Shown piece by piece: positions 52,410 through 62,687 of a stretch of 64,000 bases of DNA. Location of the stretch: the NCBI RefSeq assembly GCF_900114615.1, contig NZ_FOTS01000008.1, positions 1 to 64,000 of the forward strand, in the 5' to 3' direction. A model generated the notes under the pieces. The model did not search any database. It saw only the letters and a list, made by a program, of their open reading frames with translations, and was not told where the DNA came from. The DNA is from Pelosinus propionicus DSM 13327. GTDB lineage: Bacteria > Bacillota > Negativicutes > DSM-13327. How positions within the stretch are numbered: position 1 is the stretch's first letter; each line of letters starts with the position of its first letter. The position numbers and the translations under genes are program-made.

Positions 52410-52536
52410 CGCTAATCCCCCTTTATTGAGAAAGTATTCTCTTTCTCATTATAAGGTTTACTAAATAAGATTACGTTAGGAATACATTAAAAATAGATTA
52501 AATTTTTGCTAAGTAAAACGTTACGTACCAAAAGAT

Positions 52537-52632
52537 AAACGAACCGCAGAGAACACAGAGAAGAAATACATAGAGGGCTTAGAAAATGCTCCTCCGTGTT
52601 TTCTGTGCCTCTCTGCGTCCTCTGGGTTTAAC
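52537..52632. repeat. Long imperfect palindromic repeat, copy 2 (ACCGCAGAG type)
   Basis: AAACGAACCGCAGAGAACACAGAG at the left pairs in part with TTCTGTG...CTCTGCG...CTGGGTTTAACGTT at the right. It lies between two convergent-facing ends with no gene in it. Confidence 0.75.
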
Positions 52633-52654
52633 GTTCTATTTTAGTGCAATTGTT

Positions 52655-54430
52655 TCAGGCTAGTGGTAGGCGAATGGTAAAAGTTGTTCCGATATTGACA
52701 GCACTTTTTACTTCAATCTTACCGCCATGCATTTCAACAATAAATTTTACAATCGCCAGTCCTAGCCCTGTGCCGCCGGCATTACGAGATCGTGCTCGGT
52801 CAACACGATAAAAACGATCAAAGATTAACGGTACATCAGTAGCTGGAATACCGATACCTGTATCTTCAACAATCAGTATAGCTTCGTGTCCTTCCTGAAG
52901 ACAAGTTAACAGCACCTTTCCTAAAGGGGGCGTATATTTGATGCTGTTATCCAAAAGATTAATCAAGATTTGCTTTAACCAATCAGGGTTAGCCATAACG
53001 ATAGGATCTGAATCTGCTTGTATATCTACAGTAATCTTTTTTTCTTCTGCATTGGTTTTAAGTTCGTCTTTTACCATATAAAGAAGAGGCGACACATGGG
53101 TCTCTTTTAGCTTAACTTGTTGTCTGTACTCATGAGAGTTCAGTTTTGCTAATTGTAATAGTTCGTTTACCAAACGCTGCATTCTTTCTGCTTCTGTATG
53201 GATAATGGTAAGAAATTTACTACTCAATTTACTGTCCGCTAAGGCACCGTCCAATAAGGTTTCTGCGAATCCCTTGATTGTCGTTAATGGTGTTGCCAAT
53301 TCATGAGACGCATTAGCGACAAAATCAGATTGACGATCATGCATATCCTGCAGAGCAGTAATATCATGAAATACACTTAAGATACTAGTAATCTCATTTT
53401 CTGTAGCGGTAATTGGAGCAATAAATATTTGAAAGACCCTTACGCTGCCGTGTATATTGGCCTTAAGATAGATCAGCATATTTTTCCCTTGTTTAGTTGT
53501 CTGCTGTACTGCACGATCGAGTTGGCTGTAACCAAGAACTTGCATATTATGTTGATAAAGCATAGCATCTTGAATACCGAAAATATCCCTGGCCGTTTTA
53601 TTGGCTGTGGTTATTTTTCCATAGCGATCAAGTAAAATGACCGCGTTATCCATATGCTGTAAGATCAGAGCTAGTTTTTTAGTTTCTGCAATCGTTTCAT
53701 TGATTTTATCGTCTAAATTTGAGGTTAGATTATTAAGAGTATGGGCGAGTAATTCTAGCTCATCGCCAGTTCGTATATGGAGACGGCGGTCTAAATTACC
53801 ATCTGCGATATCGCAGGCAGCAGTGGTGATTTCTTCTAATGGAGCGGTATATTTTCTAGCTAGCCAAATACTTAGAAGAATAGCTAATAAAGAGGTTAAT
53901 AGGGTGGCAATAAGAAGTGTGGACTTAATCTGATTAAATCCAACATCAATGGCCGCCAAAGTGCTAGAAATACGAACCGCACCTACAATTTCATTGCCAT
54001 TTCGTATGGGAATCGCTACATATAGCATATTTTGCCCTAAAGTGGTACTGTAGCGAATTGAAGAACCTTCATGTCCGGTGAGGGAAGAGGCAACTTCTGG
54101 CCTCTGTAAATGGTTCTCCATAGTAGCTGGATTTTCCCAGGAATCAGCAAGCACATCACCAGTAGGATTAATGACTGTTACTCGCAAATCAGTTTTAGTA
54201 GCCAATTCTTTGATACGGTGGTCAATCTGAGATTTCTCATTAGGACCGGACATATAGTTTTCTAAGAAATGCTCTGTAAGATGAGCATGGGTCGATAAGC
54301 TTGACGTCAAAATTTCTAAGTTATGCTGATAAGAATACCAAAGTAAGTATCCGCTTAACACTGGCATTGTAAATAAAATTAATAAGAGGTAGCTAATGGT
54401 TAATCGTAATTTTATACCCCATTTAAACAT
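52655..54430 (-). CDS. PAS-containing sensor histidine kinase (PhoR-like)
   Basis: This 591-residue kinase has TM1 (about 12-33), an extracytoplasmic domain (about 34-165), TM2 (about 168-188), HAMP (about 190-245), a PAS domain (about 260-360, ILLDRYGKITTANKTARDIFG), HisKA with His in VANASHELATPLTTIKG, and HATPase (NLLDNSIKYTP, DTGIGIP, GGTGLGLAIVK). The architecture is that of PhoR/WalK. No response regulator adjoins it. pstS with a PhoP box lies 2 kb away, so a phosphate role is plausible but unproven. Confidence 0.9.
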   Translation of the reverse strand: MFKWGIKLRLTISYLLLILFTMPVLSGYLLWYSYQHNLEILTSSLSTHAHLTEHFLENYMSGPNEKSQIDHRIKELATKTDLRVTVINPTGDVLADSWENPATMENHLQRPEVASSLTGHEGSSIRYSTTLGQNMLYVAIPIRNGNEIVGAVRISSTLAAIDVGFNQIKSTLLIATLLTSLLAILLSIWLARKYTAPLEEITTAACDIADGNLDRRLHIRTGDELELLAHTLNNLTSNLDDKINETIAETKKLALILQHMDNAVILLDRYGKITTANKTARDIFGIQDAMLYQHNMQVLGYSQLDRAVQQTTKQGKNMLIYLKANIHGSVRVFQIFIAPITATENEITSILSVFHDITALQDMHDRQSDFVANASHELATPLTTIKGFAETLLDGALADSKLSSKFLTIIHTEAERMQRLVNELLQLAKLNSHEYRQQVKLKETHVSPLLYMVKDELKTNAEEKKITVDIQADSDPIVMANPDWLKQILINLLDNSIKYTPPLGKVLLTCLQEGHEAILIVEDTGIGIPATDVPLIFDRFYRVDRARSRNAGGTGLGLAIVKFIVEMHGGKIEVKSAVNIGTTFTIRLPLA

Positions 54431-54613
54431 AGATGCCTCCTGATAAAAGTATTCTAGAAAAATAATACAATAAAAAATATGGATTGACTATGAAGATTTT
54501 ACGCATAACTTAGATTTAACCTAAAAATAATGATTGCATAACAAATAGCGAGCTGTAGTTCTTTACTATTAAGTATAGATGTATAGATCGTTTGAATATG
54601 GAGGAAGACTGCT

Positions 54614-56419
54614 ATGCCAGCTGTACTATGTAATCAGCTAGTTCGACATTATCAAGATACGCAAAAGGGAGAGAACGATTATTATGAATTGGAAAAAATA
54701 ATACATAACAAAGACATTAAGGCTGTTTTTCAGCCAATTATTTCTCTTTTAGATGGAAATGTTGTTGGCTATGAAGCGTTGAGCCGTGGACCACAAGGTT
54801 CATCCTTAGAGCGGCCAGATGACTTATTTGCAGCTGCAGAGAGATTTAATAAATTGTGGGAATTGGAATTTATTTGCAGAAGCAAAGCTTTTGACAGGGT
54901 TAAAGGCTTGTCGAAAGATATGATGCTGTTTATTAATGTTGATCCTAATATTATAAATGATGAGCGTTTCAAAAAAGGTGCTACCTTGGAAATGGTAGCA
55001 GCTCAGGATTTTGACCTGAGTAATATTATTTTTGAAATTACGGAGAAAAATTCTATCGCTGACTATAAAAATTTTCGCAAGGTGCTAGATCATTATACCA
55101 GTCAAGGATATAAAATTGCGATTGATGATACTGGAGCAGGATATTCAGGTTTACGGCTGTTAGCAGAAACACGGCCGCAGTTTATTAAGATTGATATGGA
55201 TTTGGTAAGGGATATTGATAAAGATGTTTTAAAGCAAGCGTTAATAAAGGCTTTTTATGAATTTTCGGTTGTAATGAATATGAAAATTATTGCAGAAGGT
55301 ATTGAAACTATTGATGAATTGAATACATTAATTCAAATTGGCATACCTTATGGTCAAGGGTATTTGCTGCAAAGGCCGGCAGCAGAGTTCTTGACGATTC
55401 ATTCTTTGGTGAAAGAAAATATCATTTCAAAAAACAAGCAGAAAAAACAAGAGGCCTTTCATACTCCGTTGACGATGCCTATTGGAGAAATTAGCAGACG
55501 TGATCCAGGCTTTCCAGAAGGGATTACTGGCAGTCAGGCGCTGGAATATTTTAACGAAAATCCTCACCTCATGGGTATTACCTTGTTACAGGGAGAGGTT
55601 CCAGTGGGATTATTGATGAAAAATAAATTCTTGGTGCACTTAGCAACTCAGTATGGCGTTGCTGTATATATGAAACGATCCGTGGGTTCGCTGATGGACA
55701 ATCAGGCATTGATAGTAGATTATGATATGCCATTAGAGCAAGTATCAAAACTAGCCGTTGCCAGATATGAAGATAGCCTGTATGACTATATCGTGGTGAC
55801 TCAATATGGAAAGTATTATGGAATTATTACAGTGCGGCAATTATTAGAGAAAACAACTCAATTAGAAATCAATAGGGCTAAGCATAGCAATCCTTTAAGT
55901 GGTTTGCCTGGAAATATCTTAATCGAAGAAAAACTGCAGCAAATTATTGAATCAAGAGAGTCTTATTCCGTATTATACTTTGATTTAGATAATTTTAAGG
56001 CCTACAATGATACCTATGGTTTTGATAACGGTGATAAAATTCTATGCATGACGGCACAGCTCATTCAATTGCAATTAAAAAGTGCGAATGTTGCAGAGTA
56101 CTTTGTAGGGCACATTGGTGGTGATGACTTTATTGCGATTGTACATGGTGTTGATGTTGCTCCTTTATGCCAGACAATTATTGACTACTTTGATGTTAGG
56201 ATTCGAGGATTTTATACTGAAGAAGACCAAAAGATAGAGTATATCGTTGCTAAGAATCGGCATGGGATAGAAGAAGAATACCCTATTGTTTCCTTATCCA
56301 TTGCAGTCGTGACGAGTCGTGAATGTAAATTCAAAACGCCTGCTGATTTAGGTGAAGCCGCTGGCGCAGTGAAGAAAAAATGTAAAATGGTTTGGCGAAG
56401 TTGTTACTGTATCGATTAA
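54614..56419 (+). CDS. EAL-CBS-GGDEF cyclic-di-GMP protein
   Basis: This 601-residue protein has domains in the order EAL (about 25-265), CBS pair (about 295-420) and GGDEF (about 430-595). The EAL domain retains GYEALSRGP, EITEKN, DDTGAGYSGL, IKIDMDL, IAEGIET and GQGYLLQRP, so phosphodiesterase activity is plausible. The GGDEF motif reads GGDDF with DLDNFKAYND, so cyclase activity is also plausible. No RxxD inhibition site was seen just before GGDDF. The CBS pair may sense a nucleotide. The gene is monocistronic and divergent from the PhoR-like kinase. Confidence 0.92.
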   Translation: MPAVLCNQLVRHYQDTQKGENDYYELEKIIHNKDIKAVFQPIISLLDGNVVGYEALSRGPQGSSLERPDDLFAAAERFNKLWELEFICRSKAFDRVKGLSKDMMLFINVDPNIINDERFKKGATLEMVAAQDFDLSNIIFEITEKNSIADYKNFRKVLDHYTSQGYKIAIDDTGAGYSGLRLLAETRPQFIKIDMDLVRDIDKDVLKQALIKAFYEFSVVMNMKIIAEGIETIDELNTLIQIGIPYGQGYLLQRPAAEFLTIHSLVKENIISKNKQKKQEAFHTPLTMPIGEISRRDPGFPEGITGSQALEYFNENPHLMGITLLQGEVPVGLLMKNKFLVHLATQYGVAVYMKRSVGSLMDNQALIVDYDMPLEQVSKLAVARYEDSLYDYIVVTQYGKYYGIITVRQLLEKTTQLEINRAKHSNPLSGLPGNILIEEKLQQIIESRESYSVLYFDLDNFKAYNDTYGFDNGDKILCMTAQLIQLQLKSANVAEYFVGHIGGDDFIAIVHGVDVAPLCQTIIDYFDVRIRGFYTEEDQKIEYIVAKNRHGIEEEYPIVSLSIAVVTSRECKFKTPADLGEAAGAVKKKCKMVWRSCYCID

Positions 56420-56432
56420 GTCCATAAGTGAT

Positions 56433-56497
56433 TTAACATAAAGTTAACAATGCCGTAACACATTTTACTGAATATTGTCTTACAATTTAACTATAGT
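56433..56497 (+). promoter_or_regulatory. PhoP box and promoter of pstS
   Basis: TTAACA (56433), TTAACA (56444) and GTAACA (56455) repeat with an 11-bp period, and a weaker TACTGA follows at 56466. This is the direct-repeat pattern (TT[AT]ACA at 11-bp spacing) bound by PhoP in Bacillus. A -10 TATAGT at 56492-56497 lies about 20 bases downstream with no good -35, as in activator-dependent promoters. Confidence 0.85.
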
Positions 56498-56520
56498 AAA
56501 TTTTACAGGGGGGTCTTCAA

Positions 56521-57381
56521 ATGAAATTAGTAAAAAAATCTAAAATACTTGTAGCGGCAATGTCTTTAATGCTGGGTGTTAGTTTAGTAGCAGGCTGTGG
56601 CGGTACAAAAGAAGCGCCTAAGGCAGCTGCTGATGTACAAGGAACAGTAACTGCATCTGGTTCGACAGCGTTGCTTCCTTTATTAAAACCTGGACAAGAA
56701 GAATTTCAAAAGAAATATGATAAAGTAACGGTTAATATTGCAGGCGGCGGCTCTTTTACCGGACAAAATCAAGTTGCTGCAGGATCAGTTAACATTGGTA
56801 ATTCTGATGTAGCCTTACAAGACAATTTAAAAGATAAAGGACTTGTTGAGCACAAACTGGTAGGAATTCCATTTGTATTCATTGTGAATAGTGATGTAAC
56901 TGTAGACAATTTATCTCAACAACAATATATTGATATTCTGACTGGTAAAATTACCAACTGGAAAGATGTAGGCGGTAAGGATCAAAAAATTACGTTAGTT
57001 CATCGTGCAAAGTCATCAGGATCTCGTGCAACGATTGCTGAAGTAGTACTTAAAAATGCTGACTTCACAGATAATGCTGTTATTCAGGACTCAAATGGTG
57101 CTGTAAGATCTGCGATTGCAAGTACTCCTGGTTCAATTGGTTATGTGGATGCTGCCTATGTAGATCAAAGCGTAAAAGGCCTGGCTTATAATGGAGTGAA
57201 ATATTCGATTGACAACGTTGTAAATGGCAGCTATCCCGTATATACCTTTGGTCGTATGTTTACAAAAGGAGAACCTACTGGCGCAGTAAAAGCCTTCATT
57301 GACTATGTGACTAGTAAAGAGTTCCAAGAATCATATGCTGAAAAAAATGGATTTGTGCCTGTTACAAAATTAAAAAAATAA
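56521..57381 (+). CDS. pstS: Phosphate ABC transporter substrate-binding lipoprotein
   Basis: This 286-residue lipoprotein has the lipobox LVAGC (Cys26). It has TASGSTALLPLL at the phosphate site, AGGGSFTGQNQVAAGSVNIGNSD, and SSGSRATIAEVV. It captures phosphate for the Pst importer, whose permease and ATPase genes do not follow here. A PhoP box precedes it and a terminator follows it, so it is transcribed alone. Confidence 0.94.
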   Translation: MKLVKKSKILVAAMSLMLGVSLVAGCGGTKEAPKAAADVQGTVTASGSTALLPLLKPGQEEFQKKYDKVTVNIAGGGSFTGQNQVAAGSVNIGNSDVALQDNLKDKGLVEHKLVGIPFVFIVNSDVTVDNLSQQQYIDILTGKITNWKDVGGKDQKITLVHRAKSSGSRATIAEVVLKNADFTDNAVIQDSNGAVRSAIASTPGSIGYVDAAYVDQSVKGLAYNGVKYSIDNVVNGSYPVYTFGRMFTKGEPTGAVKAFIDYVTSKEFQESYAEKNGFVPVTKLKK

Positions 57382-57407
57382 TCGAATCAGATAAATGTGG
57401 ATAAACG

Positions 57408-57440
57408 AAAAGGTCATGTATATATCATGACCTTTTCTGT
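57408..57440 (+). terminator. Intrinsic terminator of pstS
   Basis: AAAAGGTCATG (57408-57418) pairs with CATGACCTTTT (57426-57436), followed by CTGTTT. Confidence 0.9.
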
Positions 57441-57521
57441 TTAATCTATTTAATTAGTAAAAGTTACTAAATAGGCATAACATTTATTATATAGAAGCAA
57501 TAATGCTTGGGGGAAATAAGC

Positions 57522-59687
57522 ATGCAAAAAAAAGTGATGAATTTTATAAAAAATATGAAAGTTAGGTTTGTACCTAAATTTAAAAGTAATCCGATTATAT
57601 GCTTAAGAGAATTAAAGCAGTACAGAAATGAGTTACTTAAATTTTCCGGAAAAGGCAATCATGTAAAAAATTCTCTAAGGTCTTTTACACTGGATTCTTT
57701 GCGCAATTTTACATTTAAAATATCTTGGTCATCTCTTGCAACCCAGGCAACTATTACCATGGCTCTTATCTGCGTTATGCCGTTAAGTATCATAGGCTGG
57801 TATTTTACGAATCAGACAATGGGAAGCCTAACGCAGGCTGCTATAGATAAAAATAATAAAGTTGTGGACCGGATTGCCAGTGATATTGGGGCAAATATTC
57901 AATCCAAAAAGAATTTCTTAATGATAACCAGTTCCACGAGCAGCATTCGTGAGATGAAAAAAGAAGGATTGGAAAATTATCTTGCCCAGGTCAAGCCTTA
58001 TTATGGCGGTAATGAGGCTCTTTTTGTGGCTCGTACAGATGGAAATCAAATTTTTCGTACGGATAATAAAGCACTAGTAAATATTGTGGATCGGGATTAC
58101 TTTCAAAAAGCATTGCAAGGAACTGTAAATTTCTCAGATCCAATACATAGTAAGGTATCGAATGAGATGACGATCATTGCATCCGTTCCTATTGTAGGCG
58201 CAGATAATAAAGTGCAAGGGATACTAGGAGCTAATTTGTCTATGCAAAATGTAAATAATTTGGTTGAGCAGATATTATCGCAAAATCCAGGCTATTCTAT
58301 AACGATTCTGAATAAAAATCGAGTACCGATTTTTTATCAAAGTGATTCATCTGCAGTTGTACAATCCAAACAATTAGAAGAAGAATATTATAAAGAGGCT
58401 GTAGAAAAGCAGTCTGGCAATACGATGGGAGTATTTCGGAATCAAGACTATTTTATCTCCTATCGTCCCATTGCGAATACGGATTGGATTGCTGTTTCCG
58501 CCTATCCTAAAAAAGATGCACTGCAGTCTGCCTTCGATATGGTAGAAAATAGTACAAAAATTATCTTTTGTATGATTATGATTTTACTGATTAGTGGATT
58601 GTTTGTGATTCGTAAATCTCTTGCTCCTTTGCAGGAATTAGCGGAAGGGGCCGATATTGTAGCCCAAGGTGATTTAACCCACACGATGGGGCATTACAGG
58701 CACGATGAATTAGGGCATGTTGCAATGGCCTTTAATAGCATGACATTTAATTTGCGAAATATTGTACAGTCTGTAAAACAATCTACTGGTCTTGTATTAG
58801 AGTCTACCAATACTGTTGCAGCTACTACAGAGCAATCTCGCGTCGGAAGCATCCAAGTGTCACAGTCTGTCGCGGATATTGCCGAAAAAATTGGACATCA
58901 GGGAAAAGATACGAAGACTACCGAAGAGCTGCTGCAAAAATTAGTGAATATTAGTGTGAATGTTTCAGAAAGTATTCAGCAGACGGCAGCTTCTACTAAT
59001 GAATGTTCAACAGCGTCTGTTCAAGGGCAGCAGGTCATCAATGAGACGGTAGTGAAGATGCAAAATATTAAAAGCCTTGTTGCTTCAACTGCTAAGACCG
59101 TTGAGATACTGGGGGAAAGTACAAAGGAAATTGGTACCATTACGGGTGTAATTACCGAAATCGCGAAACAGACCAATTTATTAGCTTTGAATGCAGCGAT
59201 TGAAGCTGCTCGGGCGGGAGAAGCAGGTCGAGGCTTTGCGGTGGTGGCAGACGAAGTACGTAAGCTAGCCGAACAATCAGCAAAAGCTACCAAAAACATT
59301 TCAGCAATTATCAATCGAATTCAGTCAGAAAGTAGTGGTGCCTTCACTGCCATGCAGCAAAGTTTTGTTAATGTAGAGCAGGGGGTCGAAATTGCGCAAA
59401 CCAGCGGTGCTGCATTTGAAAAAATTGTTGCAGGGATCGGTCATGTGCAAGAGCAGGCTAATACCATTATTGTAGAAACAGAGAATCAAGTTAATTTATG
59501 CCGGGAGGCAATGCAGGCTGTGGCTAATATTAGTGTCTTGGCAGCTCACAATACGAATGGTGCTCAGGAAATTGCTGCAGTATGCGAGCAGCAGGCTGCT
59601 TCCGCTCAAGATATTACCTCTTCTACGGAAAAGTTGCAGGAGATGTCATACAAACTAGAAAACCTGGTGCTGCAGTTTAAAGTATAG
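57522..59687 (+). CDS. Methyl-accepting chemotaxis protein with double-Cache sensor
   Basis: This 721-residue receptor starts at the ATG at 57522, 8 bases after GGGGG; a TTG at 57507 is less likely. It has a cytoplasmic N-terminal stretch (about 1-75), TM1 (about 80-100), a Cache-type ligand domain (about 105-340, with [13 protein letters not shown] and FSDPIHS), TM2 (about 345-365), HAMP, and the signalling domain with hairpin tip [21 protein letters not shown]. No adjacent che gene. Ligand unknown. Confidence 0.93.
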   Translation: MQKKVMNFIKNMKVRFVPKFKSNPIICLRELKQYRNELLKFSGKGNHVKNSLRSFTLDSLRNFTFKISWSSLATQATITMALICVMPLSIIGWYFTNQTMGSLTQAAIDKNNKVVDRIASDIGANIQSKKNFLMITSSTSSIREMKKEGLENYLAQVKPYYGGNEALFVARTDGNQIFRTDNKALVNIVDRDYFQKALQGTVNFSDPIHSKVSNEMTIIASVPIVGADNKVQGILGANLSMQNVNNLVEQILSQNPGYSITILNKNRVPIFYQSDSSAVVQSKQLEEEYYKEAVEKQSGNTMGVFRNQDYFISYRPIANTDWIAVSAYPKKDALQSAFDMVENSTKIIFCMIMILLISGLFVIRKSLAPLQELAEGADIVAQGDLTHTMGHYRHDELGHVAMAFNSMTFNLRNIVQSVKQSTGLVLESTNTVAATTEQSRVGSIQVSQSVADIAEKIGHQGKDTKTTEELLQKLVNISVNVSESIQQTAASTNECSTASVQGQQVINETVVKMQNIKSLVASTAKTVEILGESTKEIGTITGVITEIAKQTNLLALNAAIEAARAGEAGRGFAVVADEVRKLAEQSAKATKNISAIINRIQSESSGAFTAMQQSFVNVEQGVEIAQTSGAAFEKIVAGIGHVQEQANTIIVETENQVNLCREAMQAVANISVLAAHNTNGAQEIAAVCEQQAASAQDITSSTEKLQEMSYKLENLVLQFKV

Positions 59688-59709
59688 CTTGGAAAGAAAA
59701 GAGAGACGA

Positions 59710-59780
59710 AACCGCAGAGGCATAGAATACTGAGAGGGATTCAATTCTACCTTCTCTGTGTTCTCTGCGCCTCTGCGGTT
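59710..59780. repeat. Long palindromic repeat, copy 3 (AACCGCAGAGGC type)
   Basis: Perfect 12-bp ends AACCGCAGAGGC (59710-59721) and GCCTCTGCGGTT (59769-59780) enclose a further imperfect stem. It lies between convergent genes and may also stop transcription. Confidence 0.8.
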
Positions 59781-59811
59781 AATGTATTACCACGTTAGTA
59801 TTTTTCGTGTA

Positions 59812-61047
59812 TTATTCAGGATTTTTAGGAAAGAAACGAGCATGAATTGCGTTTACGGCTTCTTTTACACGATCAGCTTGAATGATGCAGGATATGCTGA
59901 TTTCTGAAGTGCTAATTACTTCAATGTTTACTTCAGCATCAGATAATGCACCAAACATATTGGCAGCGATGCCAGGACTGCCGAGCATACCTGCACCGAC
60001 AATGGATACTTTGGCGACCTGATTATCAATGAGAGTACCAAGAAAATCCATTTCCTCGCCTAACTCCTCGATGATTTTTTTCGTTTGAGGTAAATCAGGT
60101 TGTGCAATGGTAAAGATCATATCGATAATATCTTTGTCCGTATTGCGTATACTTTGTACGATCATATCCACATCAATATTTGCTTTTGCCAGTGCTGAGA
60201 AAATTTTAAAAGCAATACCTGGACGATTTGGTACACCTAATATTCCAATTTTGGCTACATTGGTGTCATGAGCGACTCCTTTGATGATAAATTCTTTTTC
60301 TTCCATTGTACATACCTCCCTGATAAAAGTACCCATGTCTTGGGTGAATGTTGAGCGTACGTGAATTGGGATACCATAGTGTTTACCCATTTCTACAGAG
60401 CGAGGCTGCATCACTCCTGCTCCTAGTCTAGCCATTTCCAGCATTTCATCACAGGTTATTTCCTTCATTCGGCGGGCATCTGGTACAATTCTTGGATCAG
60501 CAGAATAGATACCATCTACATCTGTGAAAATTTCACAAACATCAGCTTTTAGCGCTCCGGCTAGAGCAACTGCAGAAGTATCGGAGCCGCCTCGTCCCAA
60601 GGTTAAAATATCGCCTGCATCATTCGATCCTTGAAAACCAGCGACAACAACAATATTTCCCTGATCTAATTGTTCTAGCACCCTTACTGGATTAACGTTG
60701 TTGATTCTGCCTTTGGTATAAGCGCTATTTGTTTTAATGCCGGCCTGGGAGCCTGTTAATGATATGGCGGGATGCCCCAATTTGCTGAAGGTCATCGCCA
60801 ATAAAGCGATGGTTACTTGCTCGCCAGTTGATAATAACATATCCATTTCGCGAGCATATGTATATGGTTGTCCAACTAAGGTATTGGCTAGGGTAATTAA
60901 GTTATCTGTAGTATCTCCCATAGCCGACACTACTACAACCATTTTATCTTCAGGACCTTTTTCGCGTAGAACTCTTTGGGCTACAGCCATGATTTTCTCA
61001 GGGGTAGCTACAGAGCTTCCACCGAACTTTTTTACAATTAGAGCCAT
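59812..61047 (-). CDS. lysC: Aspartate kinase
   Basis: This 411-residue enzyme phosphorylates aspartate, the first step to lysine, threonine, methionine and diaminopimelate. It has VKKFGGSSVA, the GRGGSDTSAVALAGALKAD active-site segment, and C-terminal ACT domains (VGVPNRPGIAFKIF-type and VSIVGAGMLGSPGIAANMF). The ATG at 61047 lies 6 bases after GGGGGAGG; the upstream ATG at 61053 abuts it. No lysine riboswitch was recognised upstream. The gene is single. Confidence 0.95.
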   Translation of the reverse strand: MALIVKKFGGSSVATPEKIMAVAQRVLREKGPEDKMVVVVSAMGDTTDNLITLANTLVGQPYTYAREMDMLLSTGEQVTIALLAMTFSKLGHPAISLTGSQAGIKTNSAYTKGRINNVNPVRVLEQLDQGNIVVVAGFQGSNDAGDILTLGRGGSDTSAVALAGALKADVCEIFTDVDGIYSADPRIVPDARRMKEITCDEMLEMARLGAGVMQPRSVEMGKHYGIPIHVRSTFTQDMGTFIREVCTMEEKEFIIKGVAHDTNVAKIGILGVPNRPGIAFKIFSALAKANIDVDMIVQSIRNTDKDIIDMIFTIAQPDLPQTKKIIEELGEEMDFLGTLIDNQVAKVSIVGAGMLGSPGIAANMFGALSDAEVNIEVISTSEISISCIIQADRVKEAVNAIHARFFPKNPE

Positions 61048-61307
61048 TTCCATCCTCCCCCACTTCACTTAATACTGTTAATATAATATACTATTCTTCC
61101 TAAAGACACAAATAACTTTTTAAGAAGGACATACTTTATAGTAGCATAAAGTAATTATTTTGCCAATTCGAATTTTATCTTCCTTATTATATAATAACAG
61201 CTAAATAATCAATAATTTTTATTAAGTAAGAAGGAATTTAATACAGAGAAAACGAATATCAATTATAATCTAACGAATACATAATAAAAGTGAAGGAGGG
61301 TTATATC

Positions 61308-61692
61308 ATGGCTTTAAAAGAATATTTTGCATCTGTAAAGGGGAGTGGTGTTTTATCTACTGCTGATGATCAAGGCAAAGTCAATTCTGCAATCTATGCT
61401 GCTCCTTATCCATTAGAAAACGATTTGTTTGGGTTTATTATGAAAGCGCGTAAGACACATGAAAATATTGCAGTAAACCCTAATGCTTGCTTCTTGTTTG
61501 TTGAAACGGGGTAAAATGGAAGGGAAGCGTGTCTATCTGACTAAGGTTCAAGAAGAAAAGAATAGCGAGTTGCTTTTTTCTCTCCTTAGCCGCTGTAAGC
61601 ATGAAGAGTGTGAAACAAAGGAAGACTATTATTTAGTACATTTTAAGGTTGATAAAGTACTGGATTTAGTGGGAGATAAGGAAATTATATAA
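61308..61692 (+). pseudogene. Pyridoxamine-phosphate-oxidase-like flavoprotein, frameshifted
   Basis: The first frame (61308-61514) encodes MALKEYFASVKGSGVLSTAD through FLFVETG and then stops. The continuation EGKRVYLTKVQEE to the end at 61692 lies in another frame. Removing one G from the CGGGGT run near 61506-61511 rejoins them as VETGKMEGKRVYLTK, giving about 127 residues, typical of small FMN-binding split-barrel proteins. It is either a recent inactivating mutation or a sequencing error. GGAGGG precedes the ATG. Confidence 0.8.
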
Positions 61693-61700
61693 ATCAATGA

Positions 61701-61738
61701 AGTCTAGGGAATACTTGCATTCCCTAGACTTTTTTTGC
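61701..61738 (+). terminator. Terminator after the frameshifted gene
   Basis: AGTCTAGGGAAT (61701-61712) pairs with ATTCCCTAGACT (61719-61730), followed by seven T. Confidence 0.93.
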
Positions 61739-61857
61739 CATTTTTTCAGTAATTTATGCAATGCGAAATTTACTGAAAATTATGTAATATTTTAATATAT
61801 TGACACGAATTTTGTTTATGTGGTAACTTAGCATAGTATAAATTTAAGGAGGTTTTT

Positions 61858-62463
61858 ATGAATAACACGCAACATGTAAAAATCGTAGTGGCAGACCCTT
61901 CTAGTTTAGGTTTATTTGGTTTGGCAATGGTGACTTTTGTCGCATCTACCCAAAAACTTGGAATTACAACTGGTTTATCGTTTGTAATTCCATGGGCTAT
62001 ATTTTTGGGGGCCTTTGCGCAATTAATGGCAGCTTCTCTGGATTTTAAGCACAATAATATTTTTGGAGCAACTGCTTTTGCTGGGTATGCTTTCTTTTGG
62101 TTTTCCGTTGCAGCGTGCTGGTTAATAAAGTTAGGTGTTTTTGGACAGGCACTTATGAATGGTATTGATATGGGACAGCTTGGTTTTGGTTTTATTGGTT
62201 ATTTAATTTTTTCCCTATTTATGACGATAGGTTCAATGGAAACGAATAAAGTATTATTTATTATCTTTGTATTAATTGATGTTTTATTAGCAATGCTAGC
62301 ATTAGATGCCTTTGGTGCTGCTCATTGGGCGCATACTGTGGCTGGTTATACGGAGCTTGCAATATCCTTAGTTTCTTTCTATGGTTCTGCTGCAGTCGTA
62401 TTGAATCATCATTTTGGAAAAGCATTTTTACCTACAGGTAAACCTTTTGGAATTTTTAAATAA
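61858..62463 (+). CDS. GPR1/FUN34/YaaH family acetate/succinate transporter
   Basis: This 201-residue protein has six membrane helices. The N-terminal ADPSSLGLFGLAM corresponds to the family NPAPLGL motif, and FGATAFAGYAFFWFS is also typical. Members such as SatP move acetate or succinate with protons. AAGGAGG precedes the ATG and a terminator follows, so it is a single-gene unit. Confidence 0.92.
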   Translation: MNNTQHVKIVVADPSSLGLFGLAMVTFVASTQKLGITTGLSFVIPWAIFLGAFAQLMAASLDFKHNNIFGATAFAGYAFFWFSVAACWLIKLGVFGQALMNGIDMGQLGFGFIGYLIFSLFMTIGSMETNKVLFIIFVLIDVLLAMLALDAFGAAHWAHTVAGYTELAISLVSFYGSAAVVLNHHFGKAFLPTGKPFGIFK

Positions 62464-62481
62464 GTACTCTATATAGTTGCT

Positions 62482-62537
62482 AAGGATCATCTGTCACAGC
62501 AAGTCATAATGCTGTAACAGGTGGTCCTTTTCTGTTA
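62482..62537 (+). terminator. Terminator after the SatP-like gene
   Basis: AAGGATCATCTGTCACAGC pairs with GCTGTAACAGGTGGTCCTT (62511-62529), followed by TTCTGTT. Confidence 0.88.
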
Positions 62538-62687
62538 CATAGAATTTCAAGTTATAGCTTTAGAAGAAATGTTGACTATGAGAGCGCAGCATTTTTTATC
62601 TGATTATATCAGCGGATACGGCAGGAATTCCTTGGAGTATCAAGAAGAAATACACTCATAAGCATAATCATAGGATGGAGCTGTAAG

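Noticed and set aside
52410-52654. Small non-coding RNA gene between phoH and the kinase
   Set aside because: The only structure is the ACCGCAGAG palindrome, which recurs elsewhere; no promoter is evident.
61048-61307. Lysine riboswitch upstream of aspartokinase
   Set aside because: The minus-strand leader is AT-rich and lacks the conserved L-box core; I saw no matching stems.
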